Shown here: piece after piece, positions 18,193 through 27,982 of the stretch
Position numbering within the stretch: position 1 is the stretch's first letter
Layout: each line of letters begins with the position of its first letter
Assembly: GCA_913055695.1 (NCBI GenBank)
Contig: CAJXKF010000004.1
Span: 62,001 to 126,000, forward strand
Length of the DNA: 64,000 nt
Origin: an uncultured Methylophaga sp.
GTDB lineage: Bacteria; Pseudomonadota; Gammaproteobacteria; Nitrosococcales; Methylophagaceae
Direction of reading: 5' to 3'
Notes under the pieces: model-generated
The model's input: only the letters and a program-made list of their open reading frames with translations
The model's database searches: none
Told to the model about the DNA's origin: nothing
Made by a program: the position numbers and the translations under genes

Positions 18193-18655
18193 ATCCAGAA
18201 ACGGTTTTGTGATCGTGATTACTGTGATCATCGCGATGTTGTTAATGCTGGCCCCTTTGCCTGATTTTGCCCGTTATTTCCGTCCTGAATGGGTGGTCAT
18301 GACCCTGATTTACTGGGCCATGGCCTTGCCGCACCGGGTCAGTATCGGTGTCGGCTGGCTGACCGGTCTACTGATGGATGCGATGATGGGCACGACCCTG
18401 GGCATCATGGCGTTCAGCTATGCACTCGCGGTCTATCTGATTGCGCGTTTCCACCTACAGTTGCGACAGTATCCCCTGTGGCAGCAGGCACTGACGATAT
18501 TTTCAGTGGTACTCTTGGTACATCTTATCGCCATCATTGCAGCTGGGCCGGAGATAGACTGGATTATCTGGATGCCAGTCCTCACCAGTACCCTCATGTG
18601 GCCAATCATGTACGCGGTGCTGCGCAAGATCCGTCGCACTTTCCAGGTGAGCTGA
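18176..18655 (+). CDS. mreD: Rod-shape-determining protein MreD
   Basis: Small inner-membrane partner of MreC. 159 residues, almost all hydrophobic, with five to six transmembrane helices and the family stretch FRPEWVVMTLIYWAMALPHR then GVGWLTGLLMDAMMGTTLG. Overlaps the end of mreC by 17 bases and is followed six bases later by mrdA, so mreC, mreD and mrdA are one transcription unit. Confidence 0.95.
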   Translation: MATSAESRNGFVIVITVIIAMLLMLAPLPDFARYFRPEWVVMTLIYWAMALPHRVSIGVGWLTGLLMDAMMGTTLGIMAFSYALAVYLIARFHLQLRQYPLWQQALTIFSVVLLVHLIAIIAAGPEIDWIIWMPVLTSTLMWPIMYAVLRKIRRTFQVS

Positions 18656-18661
18656 TTACTT

Positions 18662-20530
18662 ATGTCCTCACGCTTCACGCTGAAAGACCATTTCCGTGAA
18701 AGTCGTTTGATTAACGGCCGGTTGCTGGTGGCGGCACTGATTTCCATTCTGGTATTCAGCGTGGTCATTGTACGACTGGTTTATCTGCAGGTGTTCGAAT
18801 ACGAACACTATGATTCATTATCCAATCGCAACCGTGTCGATATTGAGCCGCTGCCGCCACAGCGAGGCCTGATATATGATCGTAACGGTGTGCTGATAGC
18901 CGAAAATATCCCCACCTTCAGCCTGGAAATGGTGCCGGAAAAAGTTGATGATGTGGAAGCAACGTTGAAAGAGCTGTCTAAGCTGTTGGCGCTGACAGAG
19001 GAGGACATCGCCGACTTTCAGGATCGTCTCAAGCGGCACCGGCGATTCCAGCAGGTGGTGATTCGACAGCGACTGACTGAAGCAGAAGTTGCCCGTTTTT
19101 CTGCCAACCGGTACCGGTTTCCCGGTGTCGATATCCAGGGGCGGCTGATTCGCCATTACCCGCAGGGCAATCTGTTTGCCCATGCGGTGGGTTATGTAGG
19201 CCGGATTAACGAGCGTGAACTGCAAAGCATCGATCAGCAGGACTACAAAGGGACTTTGCAGATTGGCAAGACCGGGGTGGAGAAGGAATATGAAGATATT
19301 CTCCATGGAGAAGTGGGCTACCGGCAGGTCGAAACCAATGTGCAGGGACGTATTGTGCGCGAGCTGATGTCGGTCTCGTCACGTTCCGGTGATGATCTGT
19401 TTCTCAATCTCGATATCAACCTCCAGCGCGTCGCCAGTGAATCGCTGACCGACTTCAATGGCTCGATTGTTGCCATGGATCCGCGTACCGGAGGCGTGCT
19501 GGCGCTGGTTAGTAAACCGGACTTTGATCCCAACCTGTTTGTGTCCGGTATCAGCAGTAAAGACTATGCCGAACTCAGGGACTCTCCTGATCGTCCGCTC
19601 TATGACCGCGCGCTTCGCGGCAGTTACCCGCCGGGTTCTACCCTTAAGCCTTTTGTCGCTCTGGCCGGACTGGAACTCGGCGTGGTCACTGAGCATTCAA
19701 AAACCTATTGCCCCGGATGGTACACCTTGCCCGGCCATGATCATCGTTACCGCTGCTGGAAACATTATGGCCATGGCATGATGGATATGAATGATGCAGT
19801 CGCCCAATCCTGCGACGTTTATTTCTACGATCTGGCGCATACCCTCGGCATTGACCGCCTGCATCAGTTCCTTGATCTGTTCGGCTTTGGCCACGAAACC
19901 GGTGTCGACATTCCCAGCGAGAGTAGCGGTCTGTCTCCATCCAGAGAATGGAAACGTGCCAGCCGCAATCAGGCCTGGTTCCCGGGGGAAACCCTGATTT
20001 CCGGTATCGGTCAGGGCTTTAACCAGACCACACCGATCCAACTGGCGCATGCCACTTCAACGCTTGCCATGCGTGGTGTCATGCAGGAACCTCAGGTCGT
20101 GCGCGCCAGTCGTAAAGCAGGACAAAACGAGATGGAACTGCGTGGCAATGAGCGCGTCAACAGCCTGCCGATGCAGGACAGCCAGCACTGGGAGGCGGTG
20201 GTAGACTCGATGGTTGAGGTCATTCACGGCGAGCGGGGGACGGCGAGACACGTTGGCGAAGGCATGCCATTCAAGGTGGCTGGCAAAACAGGTACGGCCC
20301 AGGTTTTCGGCATAGCTCAGGATGAGAAATATGACGCGGAAACCTTAGCGGAAAAACTGCATGATCATGCTTTGTTTATCGCTTTCGCTCCTGCCGACAA
20401 GCCCGAGTTTGTCGTCGCGGTGGTAGTCGAAAACGGTGGCAGCGGCAGTAAAACCGCTGCACCGATTGCACGAAAAATGATAATTGAACATTTCGGATTG
20501 GAATTGGATGAACCACAGCCTGCTCAGTGA
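18662..20530 (+). CDS. mrdA: Penicillin-binding protein 2 (peptidoglycan transpeptidase)
   Basis: Transpeptidase that crosslinks peptidoglycan during elongation, with RodA as glycosyltransferase partner. 622 residues: an N-terminal membrane helix (about residues 20-43), the non-catalytic pedestal domain (about residues 60-240), and the transpeptidase domain with Ser326-Thr-Leu-Lys329, the SCD box in QSCDVYFYDLA, and KTGTAQV. All catalytic motifs are intact. Start ATG at 18662 follows mreD by six bases; the end overlaps rodA. Confidence 0.97.
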   Translation: MSSRFTLKDHFRESRLINGRLLVAALISILVFSVVIVRLVYLQVFEYEHYDSLSNRNRVDIEPLPPQRGLIYDRNGVLIAENIPTFSLEMVPEKVDDVEATLKELSKLLALTEEDIADFQDRLKRHRRFQQVVIRQRLTEAEVARFSANRYRFPGVDIQGRLIRHYPQGNLFAHAVGYVGRINERELQSIDQQDYKGTLQIGKTGVEKEYEDILHGEVGYRQVETNVQGRIVRELMSVSSRSGDDLFLNLDINLQRVASESLTDFNGSIVAMDPRTGGVLALVSKPDFDPNLFVSGISSKDYAELRDSPDRPLYDRALRGSYPPGSTLKPFVALAGLELGVVTEHSKTYCPGWYTLPGHDHRYRCWKHYGHGMMDMNDAVAQSCDVYFYDLAHTLGIDRLHQFLDLFGFGHETGVDIPSESSGLSPSREWKRASRNQAWFPGETLISGIGQGFNQTTPIQLAHATSTLAMRGVMQEPQVVRASRKAGQNEMELRGNERVNSLPMQDSQHWEAVVDSMVEVIHGERGTARHVGEGMPFKVAGKTGTAQVFGIAQDEKYDAETLAEKLHDHALFIAFAPADKPEFVVAVVVENGGSGSKTAAPIARKMIIEHFGLELDEPQPAQ

Positions 20531-21641
20531 CAGACCTCAGCGACAATCCTGGCAACCGGGCAGGTTGCTGCAGCTGTTGCATCTGGACGCTCCTCTGCTA
20601 TTGGGGCTGGTGTTGTTGCTTGGTGTGGGATTGATGATGCTCTACAGCGCCGGCGGACAGGACACTGGCCTTATCATCCGTCAGCTGATCAGACTGGGCG
20701 TGGCCATGGGCGCGATGCTGGTTGTAGCACAGATTCATCCGGACAGAATGCGTGACAGCGCTTACTGGCTTTATGCTTTTGGCCTGATATTACTGGTGAC
20801 GGTATTGTTGTTCGGTGACGAAGGCAAGGGCGCCCAACGCTGGCTTGATCTTGGTTTGGTTCGTTTTCAGCCGTCTGAAATTATCAAATTGGCTGTCCCG
20901 ATTCTGATAGCTGCCTTTCTTGCGGAGCGAGCTCTTCCGGTGTCGGCATTACGCATGATTTTGAGTCTGGTTCTGATTGGTTTGCCAGCCTTCCTGATTG
21001 CCAAGCAACCGGATCTCGGTACAGCCATACTCATCGCAAGTTCAGGTTTGATAGTTTTATTTCTGGCTGGCATCAGCTGGAAAATTATTATCGGTTTTTT
21101 GGGTGCCTGTGCTGCCGGAGCTCCGATATTGTGGTACTTCATGCATGACTATCAAAGGCGGCGGGTATTGACCTTTCTTAATCCGGAAAATGACCCGCTG
21201 GGAGCCGGTTACCACATTATTCAGTCCAAGATTGCGATCGGTTCCGGTGGCACATTCGGACAGGGCTGGTTACAGGGGACTCAATCCCACCTGGAGTTTC
21301 TGCCTGAGCGTTCAACTGACTTCATATTTGCCGTGATTGCTGAAGAGTTCGGTCTCGCCGGCGCAGCCCTGCTGTTATGCCTTTATCTGTTGATAGCTGG
21401 TCGAGGTCTGTTTATCGCAAGTCAGGCGCAAAGCAGTTTCTCGCGCCTGCTGGCGGGCAGTATTTCGATTACCTTTCTGGTTTATGTGTTTGTTAATGTC
21501 GGTATGGTTACCGGCTTGTTACCTGTGGTCGGGGTGCCCCTGCCGCTGGTGAGCTACGGTGGCACCTCGATGGTGACCTTGCTCGCCGGCTTCGGTATCC
21601 TGATGTCTATTCATACTCACCGAAGGATGATGTCGCCGTGA
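20508..21641 (+). CDS. rodA: Peptidoglycan glycosyltransferase RodA (SEDS family)
   Basis: SEDS-family polymerase of lipid II acting with PBP2. 377 residues from the ATG at 20508; ten transmembrane helices. The family motifs KGAQRWLDLGLVRFQPSEIIKLA and the region GWLQGTQSHLEFLPERSTDFIFAVIAEEFG are clear, as is the end GVPLPLVSYGGTSMVTLLAGFGI. The frame extends to a TTG at 20484, but the ATG (MNHSLLSDRP) is more natural. Overlaps mrdA by 23 bases and mltB by four, so translation is probably coupled. Confidence 0.96.
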   Translation: MNHSLLSDRPQRQSWQPGRLLQLLHLDAPLLLGLVLLLGVGLMMLYSAGGQDTGLIIRQLIRLGVAMGAMLVVAQIHPDRMRDSAYWLYAFGLILLVTVLLFGDEGKGAQRWLDLGLVRFQPSEIIKLAVPILIAAFLAERALPVSALRMILSLVLIGLPAFLIAKQPDLGTAILIASSGLIVLFLAGISWKIIIGFLGACAAGAPILWYFMHDYQRRRVLTFLNPENDPLGAGYHIIQSKIAIGSGGTFGQGWLQGTQSHLEFLPERSTDFIFAVIAEEFGLAGAALLLCLYLLIAGRGLFIASQAQSSFSRLLAGSISITFLVYVFVNVGMVTGLLPVVGVPLPLVSYGGTSMVTLLAGFGILMSIHTHRRMMSP

Positions 21642-22615
21642 AACAGTTTGTGTTCAGTAGTGCCTTGTTGTGTCTGACTTCTCTGCCTGTTCTGGCTAAT
21701 CCGGACTTACCGGATTTGCAGCAGTTTATTGACAAAATGGTGACTGAACACGGGTTCAACGAGGCAGAACTGGAACAGGTTTTTGCCGAGGTGGAAGTCA
21801 AAGACAGCATCCTCAAGGCGATTTCCAGACCGGCAGAAAAGAGCAAGCCCTGGTACGAGTACCGAGATATCTTCCTGACCGGTTCGCGTATTGCCGGCGG
21901 TGTCGAGTTCTGGCAGCAGCATAAGGAAGCACTGGCCGAGGCTGAGCAGCAATATGGGGTGCCGGCTGAGATCATCGTTGCTATTCTTGGGGTGGAAACG
22001 CGTTATGGTGGCAATGTCGGTGGTTACCGGGTTATTGATGCTTTATCGACTCTCGCCTTCCGTTATCCGCCACGCAGTCCGTTTTTTACCAGTGAGCTGG
22101 AGAACTTTCTGATCCTGACCCGTGAAGAACAGATGTCTCAGCTGGAGCCGGTCGGTTCCTATGCCGGGGCGATGGGACTGGGACAGTTTATGCCCAGCAG
22201 CTACCGGGCCTATGCGGTGGACTTTGACGATGACGGCCACCGGGATATCTGGACCAACCCGACCGATGCGATAGGCAGTATTGCCAATTACCTTGCCTTG
22301 CATGGCTGGGTGCCGGGAGAGAGCATTGTGCACCGCACAGAACTTGATAAACCTTTGCCGGATGGAATTAACGGCACTGATCTCAAACCCGCCTACAGTC
22401 GTGAACAGCTGGCTGCTGCCGGTTTCTCACTGGCTCAGTTGCCTGCCGGCGATGATCCGCTGTCGGTGATTGCCCTGACTCAACCTGATGGCGAGGAATA
22501 CTGGCTGGGCCGGCAGAACTTTTATGCCATCACCCGCTATAACCACAGCCGTATGTATGCCATGGCGGTGGTGCAACTGGCGGAGGCCATCCGACAACAA
22601 TTTGGTGAGTTGTAA
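21638..22615 (+). CDS. mltB: Membrane-bound lytic murein transglycosylase B
   Basis: Cuts the MurNAc-GlcNAc bond of peptidoglycan, leaving 1,6-anhydro ends. 325 residues. Signal peptide about residues 1-20 (ends VLA-N); no lipobox cysteine, unlike E. coli MltB, so it is probably soluble periplasmic. The catalytic glutamate is Glu120 in ILGVETRYGGNVGGY, followed by SYAGAMGLGQFMPSSYRAYAVD and the FDDDGHRDIW region of the SltB family. Overlaps rodA by four bases and rlpA by one. Confidence 0.94.
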   Translation: MKQFVFSSALLCLTSLPVLANPDLPDLQQFIDKMVTEHGFNEAELEQVFAEVEVKDSILKAISRPAEKSKPWYEYRDIFLTGSRIAGGVEFWQQHKEALAEAEQQYGVPAEIIVAILGVETRYGGNVGGYRVIDALSTLAFRYPPRSPFFTSELENFLILTREEQMSQLEPVGSYAGAMGLGQFMPSSYRAYAVDFDDDGHRDIWTNPTDAIGSIANYLALHGWVPGESIVHRTELDKPLPDGINGTDLKPAYSREQLAAAGFSLAQLPAGDDPLSVIALTQPDGEEYWLGRQNFYAITRYNHSRMYAMAVVQLAEAIRQQFGEL

Positions 22616-23433
22616 TGCGTTTTTCAGTTTACTGTCGGAGAGCATCACTGGCACTGGCCTACCTGCTGCTAATTTCCTGCGGCAGCGTGTCTGAAAAAGA
22701 CGGCGCGCCGGGCCGGGTGCCTGATATCAGTCAGATACCTGATGCTGTTCCCAAATATGAGCCGCGAAGTAAATATGGCAACCCGGCTCAGTATGAAGTC
22801 TTCGGTAAAAGTTACTACACGCTGACCAGTGCAGAGGGTTACCGCGAGAAGGGCATCGCCTCCTGGTATGGCACCAAGTTTCATGGCCGCCGCACTTCCA
22901 GCGGTGAAATTTATGACATGTACGAGATGACAGCGGCGCACAAAACTTTGCCGCTGCCCAGTTATGTCGAAGTCACCAATCTTGAGAATGGCCGCAAGGT
23001 GATTGTGAAGGTTAATGATCGCGGACCATTTCACGACAACCGGCTGATTGATTTATCATATAGCGCTGCGACCAAACTGGGCATCGTTTCGAAAGGCACG
23101 GGTCTGGTGGAAGTGCGGGCGATTACACCGGGCAGTGCCCCTAAAACACTGACCTCAAAAGTGGATCGGGGATTCGAGCCGGTAAAGCCGGCGAGCTCAG
23201 CCGCGATGTTTCTGCAAGTCGGGGCATTTAGCACCCGCAATCGCGCTGAGCAGGTCAAAATCCGCTTGGAGCAGGATATCGCGGACAGCGTCACCATTAT
23301 GCCGGTGAGCGGTGTCCAGGGTACCCTGTATCGGGTCAGAGTCGGACCACTGGCCAGCGTGGCCTATGGCGATGATCTGGCGGCCAGACTGGTCGGACTC
23401 GGCTTTCGCGACAGCCATATAGTCGTCGATTAA
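22615..23433 (+). CDS. rlpA: Septal ring lytic transglycosylase RlpA
   Basis: 272-residue lipoprotein: signal with the lipobox LLISC (Cys at about residue 22), a double-psi beta-barrel domain (about residues 80-170; EKGIASWYGTKFHGRRTSSG, AAHKTLPLPSYVEVTNLENG, VKVNDRGPFHDNRLIDLS) and a C-terminal SPOR domain (about residues 195-272; FLQVGAFSTRNRAEQVKIRLE) that binds denuded glycan strands. The pairing with mltB and dacA in this order is usual for gammaproteobacteria. Starts at the last base of mltB. Confidence 0.95.
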   Translation: MRFSVYCRRASLALAYLLLISCGSVSEKDGAPGRVPDISQIPDAVPKYEPRSKYGNPAQYEVFGKSYYTLTSAEGYREKGIASWYGTKFHGRRTSSGEIYDMYEMTAAHKTLPLPSYVEVTNLENGRKVIVKVNDRGPFHDNRLIDLSYSAATKLGIVSKGTGLVEVRAITPGSAPKTLTSKVDRGFEPVKPASSAAMFLQVGAFSTRNRAEQVKIRLEQDIADSVTIMPVSGVQGTLYRVRVGPLASVAYGDDLAARLVGLGFRDSHIVVD

Positions 23434-23457
23434 ATCTATTTTTCCTGAGAGTTCATC

Positions 23458-24606
23458 ATGCTGAAAAACACGAAAGTTGTTTTATTTTTTCTGTTTCTGA
23501 CTGCTTTTGTATCGGTGCAGGCTGGCGTAATTACGCCCAAGCCTTCGGCCCCCGCGATCGCTGCCAAATCTCATATTCTGATTGATTACAACAGTGGCAA
23601 AGTGCTGGCCGCGGAGAACCCGGACGAAAAACTGCCACCGGCCAGTATCACCAAACTGATGACTTCTTATGTGGTGTCGCATGAATTGCACGCCGGTAAT
23701 ATTTCGCTGGATGACGAAGTGCTGATCAGTGAAAAAGCCTGGCGCATGATAGGCTCCCGCAGCTTTATCAAAGTGAATACCAAAGTCTCTGTAGAGGCAT
23801 TGTTGCGCGGCATGATCGTACAGTCCGGTAATGATGCCGCCGTCGCGCTGGCTGAACACATCGCTGGCAGTGAAGAAGTGTTCGCTCAGATGATGAATCA
23901 GTATGCGCAGCAACTCGGCATGTATAACACCAACTATGTCAATGCCACCGGTCTGCCTGATCCTGATCACTACACTACAGCGCGCGATATCGCGACCTTG
24001 TCTGCGGCACTGATTCGTGACTTCCCGGAACACTACGAGTGGTATGCCGAAAAGGAATTCACTTATAACGACATCACGCAGCACAACCGCAACAAACTGT
24101 TGTGGCGGGATAACAGTGTTGATGGTCTGAAAACCGGTCACACCGAAGAAGCCGGCTATTGCCTGGCCGCCTCAGCCAAACGGGGAGATATGCGACTGAT
24201 CACGGTAGTGCTCGGTACCCGCAGTGAAAATGCACGGGCTCAGGAAACCCAGAAACTGCTGAACTACGGTTTCCGTTTCTTTGAAACCCATCAGTTGTAT
24301 CAGGCCAATACCAGTATCACCGACACCAAGGTATGGAAAGGTGCCCAGGAAACGCTGGCACTGGGGCTGGCTCAGGACCTGTCAGTGACTGTGCCACGCG
24401 GCCAGTATGATGAGCTGGCGGCCAGCACCAATATTCAGCAACCGGTGATTGCGCCTGTCGAGGCCGGCACCCAACTGGGTGAAGTCGAAATCCGCCTCGG
24501 TGAAGAAGTCGTCGCCAAACAACCGCTGGTGGCACTCAATGCTGTTGAAGAGGGCAGCTGGTGGCGCCGTCTGATTGACCATATTCTGCTGTGGATCTGG
24601 GGCTAG
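23458..24606 (+). CDS. dacA: D-alanyl-D-alanine carboxypeptidase (PBP5/6 family)
   Basis: Removes the terminal D-Ala from peptidoglycan stem peptides. 382 residues: signal peptide about residues 1-22, peptidase S11 domain with Ser63-Ile-Thr-Lys66, SGNDAAVALAEHIAG and KTGHTEEAGYCLAASA, then the PBP5 C-terminal beta domain (about residues 280-365) and an amphipathic membrane-binding end (WWRRLIDHILLWIWG). All active-site motifs intact. ATG at 23458 comes 25 bases after rlpA. Confidence 0.97.
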   Translation: MLKNTKVVLFFLFLTAFVSVQAGVITPKPSAPAIAAKSHILIDYNSGKVLAAENPDEKLPPASITKLMTSYVVSHELHAGNISLDDEVLISEKAWRMIGSRSFIKVNTKVSVEALLRGMIVQSGNDAAVALAEHIAGSEEVFAQMMNQYAQQLGMYNTNYVNATGLPDPDHYTTARDIATLSAALIRDFPEHYEWYAEKEFTYNDITQHNRNKLLWRDNSVDGLKTGHTEEAGYCLAASAKRGDMRLITVVLGTRSENARAQETQKLLNYGFRFFETHQLYQANTSITDTKVWKGAQETLALGLAQDLSVTVPRGQYDELAASTNIQQPVIAPVEAGTQLGEVEIRLGEEVVAKQPLVALNAVEEGSWWRRLIDHILLWIWG

Positions 24607-24609
24607 ACT

Positions 24610-25458
24610 GTGAGAACCGTATTTTTAAACGGCGAGTACCTGCCCGCCGACCAGGCGCATGTTTCTGTGCTCGATCGTGGTTTTTTGCTGGGTGACGGTG
24701 TTTATGAAGTCATTCCGGTTTATCAGGGCCTGCCATTCTGTCTGAATGAGCATTTACAGCGTCTTCAACGCAGCCTGGATGGGGTTCGCATGGCTAACCC
24801 CTACAATATCGAACAGTGGAGCGAGATTATCGCCCGTTTGGTTCATGACAATGACGGCGACAATCAGGCGGTGTACCTGCAGGTCACGCGCGGCGTTGCA
24901 CCGCGTGATCATGTGTTCCCGGAAGGGGTGGAACCGACCGCCTTTGTCATGACCAACCCGATCAAACCACTGCCGGCCTGGTACAAAGAGGATGGTATCA
25001 AGGCCATTACGGTCAAGGATATTCGCTGGGCGCAGTGCGATATCAAGGCAATTACCCTGTTACCCAACAGCCTGTTGAGGCAGCAGGCTCAGGATGTCGG
25101 CGCCCAGGAAGCCATTCTGATTCGCGACGGTTATATGACTGAAGGTTCGGCCAGTAACAGTTACGCAGTACTGGACGGGGTGATTCATACCGCGCCCAAG
25201 GACGAGAAAGTCCTGCCCGGTATCACCCGCGATGTGGTTCTGGAACTGGCCCGGACAGCCGCTATTTCGTATCGAGAAGAGGCAGTCTCTGCCGAGCAGT
25301 TGAAACAGGCGGACGAAATCTGGATCAGCAGTTCCACCCGCGAGTTGTTGCCTGTGACGACGCTGGATGATGCGCCGGTCGGTACTGGCAAGCCTGGTCC
25401 TGTCTGGCAGCAGCTTGACGCGCTTTACCAGCGTTACAAAACGGAGGGCAGCGTATGA
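24610..25458 (+). CDS. dat: D-amino acid aminotransferase (fold-type IV PLP enzyme)
   Basis: Class IV aminotransferase of 282 residues, starting at a GTG three bases after dacA. MRTVFLNGEYLPADQAHVSV and LDRGFLLGDGVYEVIPVYQG are typical of D-alanine aminotransferases; the PLP lysine lies in DIRWAQCDIKAITLLPNSLL, and EGSASNSYAVLDGVIHTAP binds cofactor phosphate. It probably supplies D-glutamate or D-alanine; the position directly behind dacA suggests a link to peptidoglycan precursors or D-Ala recycling (inference). A branched-chain or ADC-lyase role is less likely but shares the fold. Overlaps ybeD by four bases. Confidence 0.9.
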   Translation: MRTVFLNGEYLPADQAHVSVLDRGFLLGDGVYEVIPVYQGLPFCLNEHLQRLQRSLDGVRMANPYNIEQWSEIIARLVHDNDGDNQAVYLQVTRGVAPRDHVFPEGVEPTAFVMTNPIKPLPAWYKEDGIKAITVKDIRWAQCDIKAITLLPNSLLRQQAQDVGAQEAILIRDGYMTEGSASNSYAVLDGVIHTAPKDEKVLPGITRDVVLELARTAAISYREEAVSAEQLKQADEIWISSSTRELLPVTTLDDAPVGTGKPGPVWQQLDALYQRYKTEGSV

Positions 25459-25733
25459 GCGAACAGGATAAACAACAGGAAACCCTGCTCGAATTTCCCT
25501 GTGACTTTGCGATTAAAGCCATGGGCGAAACCAGTGATGATCTGGACCAGATTGTCGTTGAAATCATCCGCCGCCATGTAGAAGATATTTCTGAAGGCGC
25601 TGTCAGTAGTCGTCAGAGTTCCGGCGGTAAGTTCACTTCGATTACGGTCACCATCCGCGCGACCAGCAAGCCGCAGCTTGATGCGATTTATCAGGACCTG
25701 ACCAGTCATCATCGCATCAAATACGTACTCTGA
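25455..25733 (+). CDS. ybeD: YbeD / DUF493 family protein
   Basis: 92 residues of the DUF493 family (small ferredoxin-like fold, possibly a regulatory ligand-binding domain). Features: LLEFPCDFAIKAMGETSDD, SRQSSGGKFTSITVTIRATS, DLTSHHRIKYVL. In E. coli the gene also lies between dacA and lipB, as here. Its start overlaps dat by four bases, and its stop overlaps the lipB start by one. Function unknown. Confidence 0.93.
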   Translation: MSEQDKQQETLLEFPCDFAIKAMGETSDDLDQIVVEIIRRHVEDISEGAVSSRQSSGGKFTSITVTIRATSKPQLDAIYQDLTSHHRIKYVL

Positions 25734-26347
25734 TGATCATTAAAGATCTGGGACTTGTCGACTACCACCCGGTGGTCGACAGGATGCGTGAATTCACACT
25801 GACCCGTGAAGCCGACACCGAGGACGAACTCTGGCTGCTGGAACACCAGCCGGTGTTCACCCAAGGTGCCAATGGTCGGGCCGAGCATGTGCTTGATTTG
25901 CATGATATTCCGCTGGTCGAAACCGACCGCGGTGGTCAGGTCACCTACCATGGACCGGGGCAATTGATCGCCTATCCCTTAATAGATTTGCGTCGACATA
26001 AGGCGGGTGTCAGAGAGATGGTCAGCCGCCTGGAACAGACCGTCATCAGCATGCTGGCTGACTTAGATATTGACGCTTATGCCAGAAAAGATGCGCCCGG
26101 GGTTTATGTGGATGAGCGCAAGATTGCCTCTTTGGGTTTACGGGTCAAACGCGGCGCCTGTTATCATGGTGTCAGTTTCAATATTGCGATGGACCTGACG
26201 CCATTCAGTTATATCAATCCCTGTGGCCAGGCCGGCATGGAAGTGATTGACCTGACAACACTCGGCATAGAACTCGATATGGCAGACGCCAAACAACAAT
26301 TCATTGCTGCATTCAGCAAGCAGATGCAGACAGGTATCAATACATGA
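25733..26347 (+). CDS. lipB: Octanoyl transferase LipB
   Basis: Transfers octanoate from octanoyl-ACP to lipoyl domains. 204 residues with the BPL_LplA_LipB motif [20 protein letters not shown], then [20 protein letters not shown] containing the conserved lysine, and the catalytic cysteine in [16 protein letters not shown]. Starts at the last base of ybeD and overlaps lipA by four bases. Confidence 0.97.
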   Translation: MIIKDLGLVDYHPVVDRMREFTLTREADTEDELWLLEHQPVFTQGANGRAEHVLDLHDIPLVETDRGGQVTYHGPGQLIAYPLIDLRRHKAGVREMVSRLEQTVISMLADLDIDAYARKDAPGVYVDERKIASLGLRVKRGACYHGVSFNIAMDLTPFSYINPCGQAGMEVIDLTTLGIELDMADAKQQFIAAFSKQMQTGINT

Positions 26348-27300
26348 CAGACACAGCAGAGGGTAGACGCGACGTTCGTGAGCTCAAGGGCGAATCGAAG
26401 GTTTCCCGTATTCCCATCAAGATTGAACCCAGCCAGCCCAAGCGCAAGCCGGAGTGGATCCGGGCCAAGTCGCATGGCGACCCGCGGGTGCAGCACATCA
26501 AAGACATGCTGCGTGAACACCAGCTGCACACGGTCTGTGAGGAAGCTGCCTGTCCCAATCTGGGAGAATGTTTTTCCCATGGCACGGCGACGTTTCTCAT
26601 CATGGGTAATATCTGCACCCGCCGCTGTCCGTTCTGTGATGTCGCACATGGCCGTCCTGATCCGCTGGATCAGAATGAGCCGGCGCATCTGGCCAAAACC
26701 ATTGCCGCGATGCAGCTCAAACACGTGGTGATAACGTCAGTCGATCGAGATGATCTGCGTGACGGCGGGGCCGATCACTTCGTTAAATGCATTAATGAAG
26801 TCCGCCGGCAGTCACCACAGACCAACATTGAAACGCTGGTGCCGGATTTTCGCGGCCGCATGGATGTGGCGCTGGAGATTCTGACCCAGAGTCCGCCGAA
26901 TATTTTCAACCATAACCTGGAGACGGTGCCACGTTTATACAAGGCAGCGCGGCCTGGATCCGATTATCAATGGTCACTGGATTTGATTCGTCGTTTTCAA
27001 GACATGCATCCGCAGGTGCCCACCAAATCCGGGCTGATGCTGGGGCTTGGCGAAACCATAGAAGAAGTTAAACAGGTCATGCAGGATTTACGTGATCATG
27101 GCTGTCGGATGCTGACTCTGGGCCAGTATCTGCAACCCAGCCGTCATCACCTGCCGGTCGACCGTTTTGTGACGCCTGCCGAGTTTGATGAACTGGGCGA
27201 GTTGGGTAAGGCAATGGGCTTTGATCATGTGGCCAGTGGACCCATGGTGAGGTCTTCCTATCATGCCGATTTGCAGGCGCAGGGTAAGAAAGTCAGTTAA
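26344..27300 (+). CDS. lipA: Lipoyl synthase LipA
   Basis: Radical SAM enzyme that inserts two sulfurs into the octanoyl chain. 318 residues. The auxiliary [4Fe-4S] cluster site is [12 protein letters not shown], the radical SAM site is CTRRCPFC, and the C-terminal RSSYHAD segment supplies the conserved serine ligand. Full length and intact. Last gene of the long envelope-lipoate run; its stop overlaps by eight bases the tail of the decayed LysR fragment on the other strand. Confidence 0.97.
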   Translation: MTDTAEGRRDVRELKGESKVSRIPIKIEPSQPKRKPEWIRAKSHGDPRVQHIKDMLREHQLHTVCEEAACPNLGECFSHGTATFLIMGNICTRRCPFCDVAHGRPDPLDQNEPAHLAKTIAAMQLKHVVITSVDRDDLRDGGADHFVKCINEVRRQSPQTNIETLVPDFRGRMDVALEILTQSPPNIFNHNLETVPRLYKAARPGSDYQWSLDLIRRFQDMHPQVPTKSGLMLGLGETIEEVKQVMQDLRDHGCRMLTLGQYLQPSRHHLPVDRFVTPAEFDELGELGKAMGFDHVASGPMVRSSYHADLQAQGKKVS

Positions 27301-27580
27301 AGCCCTCTCGCCCAGCAAAAATTAATTGCTGAAATGCCATGGCCGCCGGCGAAATTGGTCGATCATGGCAACGCAAGCATTTTAATTCCCGGCTTAATCT
27401 CATCTCAGTGGGCATGATGACTTGAGCCAGGTCGCCGGATTGTATCCCTTCCTCCACGAGCACATAAGGCAAGATTGCGACACCAAGGCCAGAACGAAGC
27501 ATTCTGACGATAGCCTCATTACTGCCCACTTCAATACTTCTGGCTGGTTTAATGTCGAACAGGCTCAGAATAAGCGTTTG
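27293..27580 (-). pseudogene. C-terminal fragment of a LysR-family regulator
   Basis: About 95 codons on the minus strand that read like the end of a LysR substrate-binding domain: DIKPARSIEVGSNEAIVRML, SGLGVAILPYVLVEEGIQSG, then RPISPAAMAFQQLI. The DNA-binding helix-turn-helix and the first half of the effector domain are missing. A TGA in frame at 27581-27583 closes the frame upstream, and no matching sequence continues clearly beyond it. It lies back to back with a YeiH-type transporter remnant, the same divergent arrangement as yeiE/yeiH in E. coli. Confidence 0.72.
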
Positions 27581-27672
27581 TCATCTCATGCGTCATTGAG
27601 CCTGATTCCCGCATTAACCAGGGGACGGACTGAAATGAACTGAAATCCACTTTTTGCTGAGACGAGGATCAG

Positions 27673-27982
27673 ATGATCCCCTGGCCACGGCTTTGTTCAA
27701 ACTGCATCCTAGTCAACAACATCACCGAGCCGTGGTTTGCGGTTTTATTTGTGGTCGCAACCGGCGTGAATTCTTTAGCCGTACTGCCTGAGGCCATTGT
27801 GAATTTATTGATTGCGGCGGATACTCTATTTCTGACGGTTGGCAATGGCGGCATTGGGTCTCAGAACACATATCTGTGCCTTGCGTCAGGCTGGAATCCG
27901 GCCATTGCTACTGGCATTTGTTTTGTTCATGTTACTGACCATTGGCGGTTATATACTCAACCTGAGCCTCACCACTTCGTGA
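27673..27982 (+). pseudogene. C-terminal remnant of a YeiH/UPF0324 transporter, frameshifted
   Basis: The frame from 27673 gives EPWFAVLFVVATGVNSLAVL and LIAADTLFLTV, typical of the last part of YeiH-type (UPF0324) membrane proteins. Near 27840 the homology moves to the next frame, which reads MAALGLRTHICALRQAG, then LLLAFVLFMLLTIGGYILNL and stops at 27980-27982. One extra base around 27838-27843 explains this (LTV then AMAALGL once corrected). The first two thirds of the protein are absent. The original frame closes at 27987 with an unrelated tail, so no working product is expected. Confidence 0.72.
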
